Below are positions 1 through 5,646 of a stretch of 6,502 nt of DNA, piece by piece; within the stretch, counting starts at the first letter, position 1; every line of letters starts with the position of its first letter. Location: NCBI GenBank assembly GCA_030665485.1, contig DAOUZV010000067.1, positions 1-6,502 of the forward strand. Direction: 5' to 3'. The translations under genes and the position numbers were made by a program. The notes beneath the pieces were generated by a model. The model was given only the letters and a program-made list of their open reading frames with translations. It had not been told where the DNA came from and did no database searches. The DNA is from Chloroflexota bacterium. Its GTDB lineage: Bacteria; Chloroflexota; Dehalococcoidia; JABGRK01.

Positions 1-1
1 G

Positions 2-472
2 GGCAAGGATTTGGGCGGCAACGATCTCGACGGGGCCGTCAGCTACTGTGCCGGTGCCATCGTAACCCCGGAGGCCCGCCCGATAGAGCCGCAGCTGGTC
101 AAGTTTGAGAAGAAGATTGAAGCCGGCGCCGAGTTCATCCAGACCCAGGCGATATATGATCTGGATAACTTCAGAAAGTTCATGAAGCACGCACGTCAGT
201 ACGATGTCAAAATACTGGCTGGTATCGTGCTGCTCTCCTCAGCGAGGATGGCCAAGTACATGACACAGAACATCCCCGGCATTTTTGTGCCGCAGGATTT
301 AATTGATGAAATGGCGGGTGCCCCCAAAGGCGAGGCGCTGAGTAAGGGCATAGAAATTGCGGGCAGGCTGGTTGCATCGCTCAAAAAAGAAGCCATCTGT
401 GATGGTGTTCACATAATGGCCATAGGTAAAGAGGAGGTTGTGCCGGATATACTGGCGACCGCTGGTCTTTAA
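2..472 (+). CDS. metF: Methylenetetrahydrofolate reductase, C-terminal part (5' end outside window)
   Basis: The enzyme interconverts 5,10-methylene-THF and 5-methyl-THF using FAD. It supplies methyl groups to methionine synthesis or to the methyl branch of the Wood-Ljungdahl pathway in the cytoplasm. The reading frame is open from base 2, so the gene begins before the window; the TTG at 11 is an internal Leu codon, not a start. Visible family signatures of the MetF TIM barrel are the N-D-L-D-G loop, the G-A-x-V-T-P-E-A-R-P segment, K-K-I-E-A-G-A-E-F-I-Q-T-Q-A, and a late V-P-x-D-L-I-D-E-M stretch. The ending G-V-H-I-M-A-I-G followed by V-P-D-I-L resembles MetF of acetogens and other anaerobes, which often works with MetV; no metV is seen here. 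It converges on rdhB, leaving only 15 bp between the stop codons. The family call is confident; a role in acetyl-CoA metabolism is inference. Confidence 0.9.
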   Translation, partial: GKDLGGNDLDGAVSYCAGAIVTPEARPIEPQLVKFEKKIEAGAEFIQTQAIYDLDNFRKFMKHARQYDVKILAGIVLLSSARMAKYMTQNIPGIFVPQDLIDEMAGAPKGEALSKGIEIAGRLVASLKKEAICDGVHIMAIGKEEVVPDILATAGL

Positions 473-483
473 ACTCGCTTTTT
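454..483 (+). terminator. Possible weak intrinsic terminator at the metF end
   Basis: A GGCGA arm (454-458) can pair with TCGCT (475-479), counting one G-U pair. The second arm runs into a five-T tract (479-483). The loop is long (16 nt) but contains a smaller GACC/GGTC hairpin (457-460 with 464-467). The structure overlaps the metF stop codon and lies where metF and rdhB converge, which is where a terminator would be expected. The stem is short, so this is a tentative call. Confidence 0.25.
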
Positions 484-487
484 ATAT

Positions 488-748
488 CTAAACTAACGCC
501 AGAATTATAGCTAATACCGCAAATACAAGCCCAGGTGTCCCAAGCGCCAAGGCCCCTCGTCTAGCAGCCATTGGTTCCATTTCTTTTATCGAGGCGACGT
601 AATGCTGTATTGTGAGCGTAAACATAAGCAGAGCCAATGAAATCAGCAGCCAAACGTACCAGGCAAGTGAGGTATTTGCTGCGTTAAGTCCCCACGCGAG
701 GCCGGTTATACCGCTGCCCATCAATAATCCATAGATAAACCACCACAT
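488..748 (-). CDS. rdhB: Reductive dehalogenase membrane-anchor protein RdhB
   Basis: RdhB proteins are small integral membrane proteins thought to hold the RdhA catalytic subunit at the cytoplasmic membrane. This 86-residue product has the usual length and shape: three predicted membrane helices, at about residues 3-22, 29-49 and 66-86. It starts with the typical M-W-W-F-I, has a W-Y-V-W-L-L element at 30-35, a T-I-Q-H-Y segment, and an E-M-E-P-M-A-A loop before the third helix. As I recall the family, the middle element is usually W-Y-E-W, so the Glu appears replaced by Val here. The ATG at 748 has a full AGGAGG Shine-Dalgarno (757-762 on this strand) with 8-nt spacing. The gene lies 23 bp downstream of rdhA on the same strand, so the two are almost certainly cotranscribed. 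Identification rests on size, topology, motifs and the adjacent rdhA. Confidence 0.9.
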   Translation of the reverse strand: MWWFIYGLLMGSGITGLAWGLNAANTSLAWYVWLLISLALLMFTLTIQHYVASIKEMEPMAARRGALALGTPGLVFAVLAIILALV

Positions 749-771
749 ATCTGATGCCTCCTAAAAGTCTG

Positions 772-2175
772 CTATTCTAATCTTGTTCCTTTTAGCCCGT
801 CTATGCCGTATGGCGGCATGTTTGAGCCCCACCAAGATTCGGGATCTTTTGGTATATCGTAACCCAGCAGTCCGTCCATTTTGGTGAACAGGCTGTTGAA
901 TATGGGCGTTTTGGCTACCGTTGCCTCTACGAAATGGTGCATGAACGACTTGTCTTTTTTACTAAAAGGGCATACCGCAAAGCAGGTGGCACATGATGCG
1001 GTTGCCTTAAGCCAGTAGGCCATGCACTTGGGGGAGTCCTCGTACCAGGTTTTGTGCCCCGGACTGTTCCACGGACCTTTTACCTCCCATGACGGCTCGG
1101 TGGCCTCGCTGAGCGTTCCGGACGGGCATTCGGTGGCGCACTTTTTGCAGGTTTTGCAGAAGCGCATGATGCCGGCGTTTATGGGTTTGCTGGGGGCCAG
1201 CGGCAGGTTCGTCACCAGCCTGAATATGCGTACCATAGGGCCGTATTCGGGGGTAATCACCCGGTTGAGCCTGCTCAACTCTCCGATACCGGACATGACG
1301 GCGAATGCATCGGCGATGCCCAGTCCGTTGAACCAGTAGGCCATGAGTCCATAATACCCCAGGCAGTGCAGGAATATCTGCGTATCGTCAAAAATGACCC
1401 TGGCGCGGGCGTATGCGTTTCCCGCCGCCGCCGCAGAAAAAGGAGTAGGTGTTTTGCCCACGCGCCGTTTCAGCAACTCCTCCGACATCTGCACCGTAAA
1501 CACGATGATCCACCTTGCGTTATTGGGTATCACCCTGCGGGTTTCTTCCTCATATGCCTGATCTACATCCTCAAAATCGAGCCTCTTGCCGTCGTTATCC
1601 ACGGAGTAGATGAACTTCTTGTTGTACTCATCCAGTTCCAGAAATGCCACCTGCGAGGCGCCGAACATCTTTAAGGCGGCGCGCATCATCATGGCATTGT
1701 CCTCGGGCGTGCCCTGCCAGGGCGGGACCCCCATTGATTCGGGGGTTATCAGAGCGCCACCCCAGCCGTCCTTTACGTGTTCGGGGTCGTTGGCAAATCC
1801 TAAAAAGCTGTTGCCCACGGCACCCTGACGCACTGCGATGTCCAGTGCCCTGTCCCTTAAGGTGTAATTGGGCTTGTTTTCCTGTATCCACTCGCGGGTG
1901 CGTTCCGCCTTCTGTTTCCTGAGGCGCTTGTTCTCTTCCTCGCCAACATATTTGGAGAAAGAAACCTGCTGTATCTTGGTTTCGTCGAATCTTTCAACTA
2001 CGTCCCAGTCTATATCGACGGTGGGCTTATTGACGGTTTTTATCCACCAGGGACGTTTCCACTCCGACTCGGGTGATGACGCTATCTCGTCCAGGTCACG
2101 TGCCTTGCCCAGCCCTATCTTCGATAATAGACCTCTGAGCACGCCCCTGCCCGTTGTGCTGTGGAATTTCGCCAT
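772..2175 (-). CDS. rdhA: Reductive dehalogenase catalytic subunit RdhA, lacking a recognisable Tat signal
   Basis: RdhA enzymes use a corrinoid and two 4Fe-4S clusters to replace halogen with hydrogen on organohalides, acting as terminal reductases in organohalide respiration. The 467-residue protein is of normal length. Cluster ligands are intact: C340-x2-C343-x2-C346-x3-C350-P, and C384-x10-C395-x2-C398-x3-C402-P. Other family signatures are S-E-W-K-R-P-W-W (37-44), P-T-V-D-I-D-W (51-57), L-G-Y (272-274), G-I-G-E-L-S-R (296-302), I-T-P-E-Y-G-P (307-313), and a W-W ... P-P-Y-G tail (448-457). The catalytic Tyr may be in the L-G-Y element, but I cannot place it securely. The N-terminus keeps M-A-K-F-H-S-T but then reads T-G-R-G-V-L-R where R-R-x-F-x-K is expected, and the hydrophobic core is short. 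The ATG start has GGAGG 9 nt upstream (2185-2189). An in-frame TAA at 2212-2214 with no start codon after it excludes a longer N-terminus. The substrate cannot be predicted. Confidence 0.95.
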   Translation of the reverse strand: MAKFHSTTGRGVLRGLLSKIGLGKARDLDEIASSPESEWKRPWWIKTVNKPTVDIDWDVVERFDETKIQQVSFSKYVGEEENKRLRKQKAERTREWIQENKPNYTLRDRALDIAVRQGAVGNSFLGFANDPEHVKDGWGGALITPESMGVPPWQGTPEDNAMMMRAALKMFGASQVAFLELDEYNKKFIYSVDNDGKRLDFEDVDQAYEEETRRVIPNNARWIIVFTVQMSEELLKRRVGKTPTPFSAAAAGNAYARARVIFDDTQIFLHCLGYYGLMAYWFNGLGIADAFAVMSGIGELSRLNRVITPEYGPMVRIFRLVTNLPLAPSKPINAGIMRFCKTCKKCATECPSGTLSEATEPSWEVKGPWNSPGHKTWYEDSPKCMAYWLKATASCATCFAVCPFSKKDKSFMHHFVEATVAKTPIFNSLFTKMDGLLGYDIPKDPESWWGSNMPPYGIDGLKGTRLE

Positions 2176-2205
2176 GCTCCTTCGCCTCCAAAAATACTTA
2201 AGCGC

Positions 2206-2234
2206 ATTATATTATATGAGACCACCTATGACAA
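2206..2234 (-). promoter_or_regulatory. Sigma70-type promoter of rdhAB
   Basis: Read on the minus strand there is TTGTCA (2229-2234), a 17-bp spacer, and a perfect TATAAT (2206-2211). This is one mismatch from the full bacterial consensus with ideal spacing. A second TATAAT (2211-2216) overlaps the first by one base, but its spacing to the same -35 would be only 12 bp. Transcription would begin near 2199, giving a leader of roughly 24 nt that contains the GGAGG ribosome-binding site. No clear operator palindrome was seen around it. Confidence 0.7.
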
Positions 2235-2328
2235 CATGGGAGGGCTGTTATACCAGAGGGCATTTGTGGGTCCGTTTAACGCCGTGTTATCATTATCCAT
2301 CGCAGAATAGATAATTAAGGATTTAGGG

Positions 2329-2973
2329 TTGCTGTTTTTCGGACATATCGGAATCACGCTGGCTGTGGGACTGGGGCTGAAAAGGCTGTACTCTGACAGA
2401 CCGACTGAGGCCGCTTCAGCGAGCGACAGCCAGACCATCTCTGTCACTGCAATCGACAACAAGCCGCCACAGTCGTCAGTACAGGGCTTTTCAGGGCATA
2501 TACGCCATATCGTGCGACGCATGGATCTGAGAGTATTAATCGTCGGGTCGATGCTGCCGGACATAATCGATAAACCGTTGGGGCAGGTTTTTTTCATAGA
2601 GACATTCATGAGCGGCAGGATATTCGCTCATACGCTGCTGTTCCTCATCGTCATATCGCTTTTAGGCGCATATCTATATAGACGCAGGGGCAGGATATGG
2701 CTGGTAGTGCTGTCATTTGGCTCGGCGTTGCACCTGCTTGAGGATTCGATGTGGAACGGATTTGCACGAACGCTGTTTTGGCCGTTTATGGGCTTGACAT
2801 TTGACAGGCTCGATCTGGATTACTGGTTCGAAGGACTGTGGTATAGGTTTCTGCACGTACCAGCAGTCTATGTGCCCGAATGGATTGGGATAGCTATATT
2901 TGCCGGATTCGTTACATTTTTGATTTACCGAAAGAAGGTTAACAGGTTTTTTAAAACAGGACTGGTTCTTTAG
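2329..2973 (+). CDS. Predicted membrane-bound metal-dependent hydrolase (DUF457/YdjM-like)
   Basis: This 214-residue membrane protein resembles the DUF457 (YdjM/YbcI-like) family of predicted metal-dependent hydrolases, whose substrate is generally unknown. Candidate metal ligands are H6 in F-F-G-H-I-G-I-T, D78 and D81 in M-L-P-D-I-I-D-K-P, H101 in F-A-H-T-L-L-F, and H135/D139 in A-L-H-L-L-E-D-S-M-W. Hydrophobic segments lie at about 7-19, 68-80, 99-116, 122-136 and 184-200. Residues 22-62 form a polar Ser/Thr/Gln-rich stretch between the first helix and the metal-site region, which looks like an insertion or loop. The TTG start at 2329 is supported by AAGG (2317-2320) with 8-nt spacing and by the family-like beginning directly after it; no ATG would keep H6. 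It is divergent from rdhA across 153 bp, and there is no evidence that it takes part in dehalogenation. The family call is fairly good; the activity is unknown. Confidence 0.75.
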   Translation: MLFFGHIGITLAVGLGLKRLYSDRPTEAASASDSQTISVTAIDNKPPQSSVQGFSGHIRHIVRRMDLRVLIVGSMLPDIIDKPLGQVFFIETFMSGRIFAHTLLFLIVISLLGAYLYRRRGRIWLVVLSFGSALHLLEDSMWNGFARTLFWPFMGLTFDRLDLDYWFEGLWYRFLHVPAVYVPEWIGIAIFAGFVTFLIYRKKVNRFFKTGLVL

Positions 2974-2991
2974 GCGATATATGGCTTTTAC

Positions 2992-3021
2992 TTGAGTAGA
3001 ACATATGTAGTGTGTTATAAT
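2992..3021 (+). promoter_or_regulatory. Extended -10 promoter of rpsO-pnp
   Basis: TTGAGT (2992-2997) is followed after 18 bp by a perfect TATAAT (3016-3021). The TATAAT is preceded by TGT (3013-3015), giving the extended -10 form TGnTATAAT. Transcription would start near 3028, leaving a leader of about 46 nt before rpsO. A strong promoter is expected for a ribosomal protein gene. I saw no clear terminator for the upstream gene in the same 100-bp gap. Confidence 0.65.
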
Positions 3022-3073
3022 TTTTAAACTTGAGCAAGTAGCAGCATTAACTTAAAAAGGAAAAACAAAACAC

Positions 3074-3340
3074 ATGTTGCAAAAGGAAAAAAAGGACAGC
3101 ATAATAGACCAATTCAAGGTTCATGATGGAGATACTGGATCGCCGGAGGTTCAGATTGCACTATTGACCGAGAGGATAACTCAACTCTCTGATCACCTCA
3201 AAACGCATATCCACGATCATCACTCTCGTAGAGGCCTCCTCATGTTGATTGGCCAGAGACGGCGCCAGCTTAAATACCTAAGTTTAACGCATGTTGACCG
3301 CTATCGGGTTGTGCTTAAAAGATTGAACTTGCGCAAATAA
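3074..3340 (+). CDS. rpsO: 30S ribosomal protein S15
   Basis: S15 is a primary binding protein of the 16S rRNA central domain and helps form the 30S platform. The product is 88 residues, close to the usual 88-89. It shows the family pattern throughout: K-E-K-K near the N-terminus, H-D-G-D-T-G-S-P-E-V-Q-I-A at 17-29, then T-E-R-I-T-Q-L-S-D-H-L-K-T-H, D-H-H-S-R-R-G-L-L, and a closing Y-R-x-V-L-K-R-L-N-L-R-K. The ATG at 3074 gives the standard S15 start. Its nearest Shine-Dalgarno-like sequence, AAAAGG (ending at 3060), is 13 nt upstream, longer than usual, so translation may be modulated. Autoregulation of rpsO by S15 is known in other bacteria, but I see no obvious pseudoknot in this short A-rich leader. 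pnp follows after 18 bp, the widely conserved rpsO-pnp arrangement. Confidence 0.97.
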   Translation: MLQKEKKDSIIDQFKVHDGDTGSPEVQIALLTERITQLSDHLKTHIHDHHSRRGLLMLIGQRRRQLKYLSLTHVDRYRVVLKRLNLRK

Positions 3341-3348
3341 TTTTTAGT

Positions 3349-3361
3349 AGGTGTTTTTTTG
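3349..3361 (+). promoter_or_regulatory. Ribosome-binding site deciding the TTG start of pnp
   Basis: AGGTG (3349-3353) matches the 3' part of the extended Shine-Dalgarno GGAGGTGA. It is followed by a T-only spacer and the TTG start at 3359. Seven consecutive T residues (3354-3360) run into the start codon. Codons upstream in this frame contain no other start before the rpsO stop, so TTG is the only start giving full length. The same AGGTGTTTT sequence precedes dapB (5633-5641). Confidence 0.6.
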
Positions 3362-5566
3362 GCAACTGACAGTGTTCAAATCGTAATCGGCGACAGGGAT
3401 CTTATTATCGAAACAGGCAAGCTGGCGGAGCAGGCCGATGGGGCGGTGGTTGTAAGCTACGGCGAAACCGTTATTCTGGTTACCGCATGTTCTAAAGAAC
3501 CGCGGGAGGGTATAGACTTTTTCCCGCTTACAATTGATTACGAAGAAAGACAATATGCCGCGGGTAAAATACCCGGCGGCTATTTTAAGAGAGAGGGGCG
3601 TCCTACTCAGGATGCCATCCTTACCATGAGGCTCACGGACCGGCCGCTGCGTCCGTTGTTCCCCGAGGGATACCATGATGATGTTCAGATTATTATCACG
3701 GTGCTATCGGCGGATCAGGAAAATGATCCGGACATACTGGCTGGTATAGGTGCGTCGGCGGCTTTGGGTATGTCATCGATACCGTTTACCAACCTTATCT
3801 CTACTACCCGCGTGGGATACATAGATGGTAAATACGTAATCAACCCTATATATACCCAGCTTGCTGACAGCGAACTGGATATTATCATTGCCGGTACAGA
3901 GAATGCGGTGGTGATGGTTGAAGCGGGGGCCAAAGAAGTGAGCGAGGACATGCTGGTTGAGGCCATAAAACTGGGCCAAGAAACCAACCAGCAGATCATA
4001 AAAGTACAAAAAGAGCTTATAGGCAAATGCGGTGTGAACAAAAAGGATTTTGTGGCAAAAGAGGCTGATGCAGCGCTCGAAACTGCTGTTGCGGATGCAA
4101 TTAGTGATGAGCTTGACAAGGTTTTTGCGTTAAAGGATAGATACGAGCAGCGTGATGCCATGGATCAGTTAAAGGGAAGCGCTCTTGAGAAAATCGGCGG
4201 GGACTATGACAAGCGCGATGTTCTCGATATCATAGAGTCCAAGTGGAAGGATTACGTTAGGACCAAGATACTAAAGGAACAACAGCGACCCGACGGTCGC
4301 GATATGACTCAAGTTAGGCCGGTGACCTGCGATGTGGGACTGATGCCGCGGCCTCATGGTTCGGGGCTGTTCAAGCGTGGTGCCACTCAGGTGATTACCT
4401 TAACTACCCTCGGCTCACAGAGCGAGGAGCAGCGCCTAGATGGACTTGGACCGGAGGAGCGCAAGCGCTTCATACATCACTACAATTTCCCGCCGTTCAG
4501 TGTGGGCGAGGTGAGGCGTATGACTGGTCCAGGCCGGCGCGAGGTAGGACATGGTGCTCTGGCAGAAAGAGCGCTGTTACCGGTAGTACCATCCGAGGAT
4601 GATTTCCCGTACACAATAAGGCTGGTCTCTGAGGTTTTAAGCTCCAACGGATCATCGTCTATGGCCAGTGTTTGCGGTAGCACGCTGTCGCTGATGGACG
4701 CTGGTGTACCCATCAAATCGCCAGTAGCTGGTATAGCTATGGGGCTCATAAAGGGTGAGAGCGATGAGTACGCCGTGCTCACCGATATAAGCGGCACCGA
4801 GGACCATCTGGGCGATATGGACTTTAAGGTAGCGGGTACAGCTAAAGGCGTAACCGCACTTCAGATGGATATAAAGGTACTGGGCATAGATGAGAAGATT
4901 ATGGCCCAAGCATTGACTCAGGCCAAGGATGCACGCATGTTTATCCTTGACAAGATAACCGAGACCATAAGTGAGAGCAGGCCGGAGCTGAGCAAGTACG
5001 CACCGCGCATGTACAAGATGAAGATTGACCCCGAGAAAATCGGTAGTGTCATCGGCCCCAAGGGCAAGACGATAAGGGCGATTATCGAAGAGACTAAGAC
5101 GACGATAGATATAAGCGACGACGGCTCGGTAGTTATCGGTTCCACCGATGGCGAGTCAGCCGACAAAGCCATCAAAATGATAGAGAATTTAACCAAAGAG
5201 GTTAAAGTCGGGGAGATATATACAGGAAAAGTAGTCAGAATAATGAACTTCGGCGCCTTTGTCGAACTGATACCGGGCAAGGACGGCATGGTGCACATAA
5301 GCCAGCTGGCTGATTATAGGGTGGCTAATGTTGAAGACGTGGTTAAAATCGGCGATGAGATAACGGTGAAGGTTATGGAGATTGACAACATGGGCAGAGT
5401 TAACCTTTCCCGCCGTGCCTTGCTGCAACCTGCAGATGAGACCACCGGCGATGCTTCTGGCGGCGCACCTAGGCGCAATGACCGGCCGCGTCGACCGGAT
5501 AACCGTGGTGGAGGATATGGGTCGCCAAGACCAAGTGATAAGCGACCGCCACAGAACAGACGGTAA
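3359..5566 (+). CDS. pnp: Polyribonucleotide nucleotidyltransferase (PNPase)
   Basis: PNPase degrades RNA 3' to 5' by phosphorolysis, releasing nucleoside diphosphates, and works as a ring-shaped trimer in the cytoplasm. The 735-residue protein has all expected domains: first RNase PH core (about 5-140) with F-F-P-L-T-I-D-Y-E-E-R-Q-Y-A-A-G-K-I-P-G-G, an all-helical domain (about 150-300), second RNase PH core (about 308-540), KH domain (about 549-610) with the G-P-K-G loop at 566-569, and S1 domain (about 616-686). By alignment with the E. coli enzyme, catalytic D486, D492 and K494 correspond to D482, D488 and K490 in E-D-H-L-G-D-M-D-F-K. The last 45 residues are a disordered Arg/Pro/Gly-rich tail, probably an RNA-contacting extension. 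It starts at TTG in the same reading frame as rpsO and 18 bp after it, so the two are likely cotranscribed. Confidence 0.98.
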   Translation: MATDSVQIVIGDRDLIIETGKLAEQADGAVVVSYGETVILVTACSKEPREGIDFFPLTIDYEERQYAAGKIPGGYFKREGRPTQDAILTMRLTDRPLRPLFPEGYHDDVQIIITVLSADQENDPDILAGIGASAALGMSSIPFTNLISTTRVGYIDGKYVINPIYTQLADSELDIIIAGTENAVVMVEAGAKEVSEDMLVEAIKLGQETNQQIIKVQKELIGKCGVNKKDFVAKEADAALETAVADAISDELDKVFALKDRYEQRDAMDQLKGSALEKIGGDYDKRDVLDIIESKWKDYVRTKILKEQQRPDGRDMTQVRPVTCDVGLMPRPHGSGLFKRGATQVITLTTLGSQSEEQRLDGLGPEERKRFIHHYNFPPFSVGEVRRMTGPGRREVGHGALAERALLPVVPSEDDFPYTIRLVSEVLSSNGSSSMASVCGSTLSLMDAGVPIKSPVAGIAMGLIKGESDEYAVLTDISGTEDHLGDMDFKVAGTAKGVTALQMDIKVLGIDEKIMAQALTQAKDARMFILDKITETISESRPELSKYAPRMYKMKIDPEKIGSVIGPKGKTIRAIIEETKTTIDISDDGSVVIGSTDGESADKAIKMIENLTKEVKVGEIYTGKVVRIMNFGAFVELIPGKDGMVHISQLADYRVANVEDVVKIGDEITVKVMEIDNMGRVNLSRRALLQPADETTGDASGGAPRRNDRPRRPDNRGGGYGSPRPSDKRPPQNRR

Positions 5567-5576
5567 ATAATACCGT
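5560..5576 (+). terminator. Small hairpin overlapping the pnp stop codon
   Basis: ACGGTA (5560-5565) and TACCGT (5571-5576) form a perfect 6-bp inverted repeat around the loop AATAA. The pnp stop codon lies at the end of the first arm. It is not followed at once by a T tract; the nearest T run (5594-5602) is 17 nt away. It may protect or mark the 3' end, or be a weak terminator with the later T run. The symmetry is certain; the function is not. Confidence 0.35.
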
Positions 5577-5599
5577 TCCCACACTCGATATATTATTTT

Positions 5600-5627
5600 T
5601 TTCCAATTTGGTGTATTATGGTATATT
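5600..5627 (+). promoter_or_regulatory. Possible promoter upstream of dapB
   Basis: In the 80-bp gap after pnp, which is very A+T rich, TTTCCA (5600-5605) and TATATT (5622-5627) are separated by 16 bp. They match 4 of 6 and 5 of 6 consensus bases. TATTAT at 5614-5619 is an alternative -10 without a good -35. A+T-rich sequence makes chance matches likely, so dapB may instead be read from the pnp transcript. Confidence 0.35.
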
Positions 5628-5646
5628 AATTTAGGTGTTTTAGCTT

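Noticed and set aside
2176..2190. In-frame codons W-R-R-R-S just upstream of the rdhA ATG, suggesting a missed twin-arginine motif
   Set aside because: These codons are the Shine-Dalgarno region itself. There is no start codon between the in-frame TAA (2212-2214) and the ATG, and FHST follows the ATG, whereas the Tat motif should come after FHST.
2264..2293. Candidate plus-strand promoter TTGTGG-18 bp-TATCAT upstream of the DUF457 gene
   Set aside because: The -35 matches only three of six consensus bases and the spacing is not ideal, which is not enough to call it.
1868..2314. A 148-codon open frame on the plus strand across the rdhA start and promoter
   Set aside because: It is antisense to the well-supported rdhA N-terminus, runs through the promoter, and its translation is Ser/Arg-rich with no family resemblance.
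2226..2609. A 127-codon minus-strand frame overlapping the DUF457 gene start
   Set aside because: It is antisense to the DUF457-like N-terminus and its conserved histidine region, lacks a convincing ribosome-binding site, and has no recognisable motif.
3715..4161. A 148-codon open frame on the minus strand within pnp
   Set aside because: The Ser-rich translation is what the complement of a conserved coding gene typically gives, and PNPase covers the whole region with intact domains.
3349..5641. AGGTGTTTT repeated before pnp (3349-3357) and dapB (5633-5641), and also inside rdhA (1446-1454)
   Set aside because: The first two are Shine-Dalgarno variants with T-rich spacers, and the third lies within coding sequence on the other gene's strand, so no special repeat family is needed.
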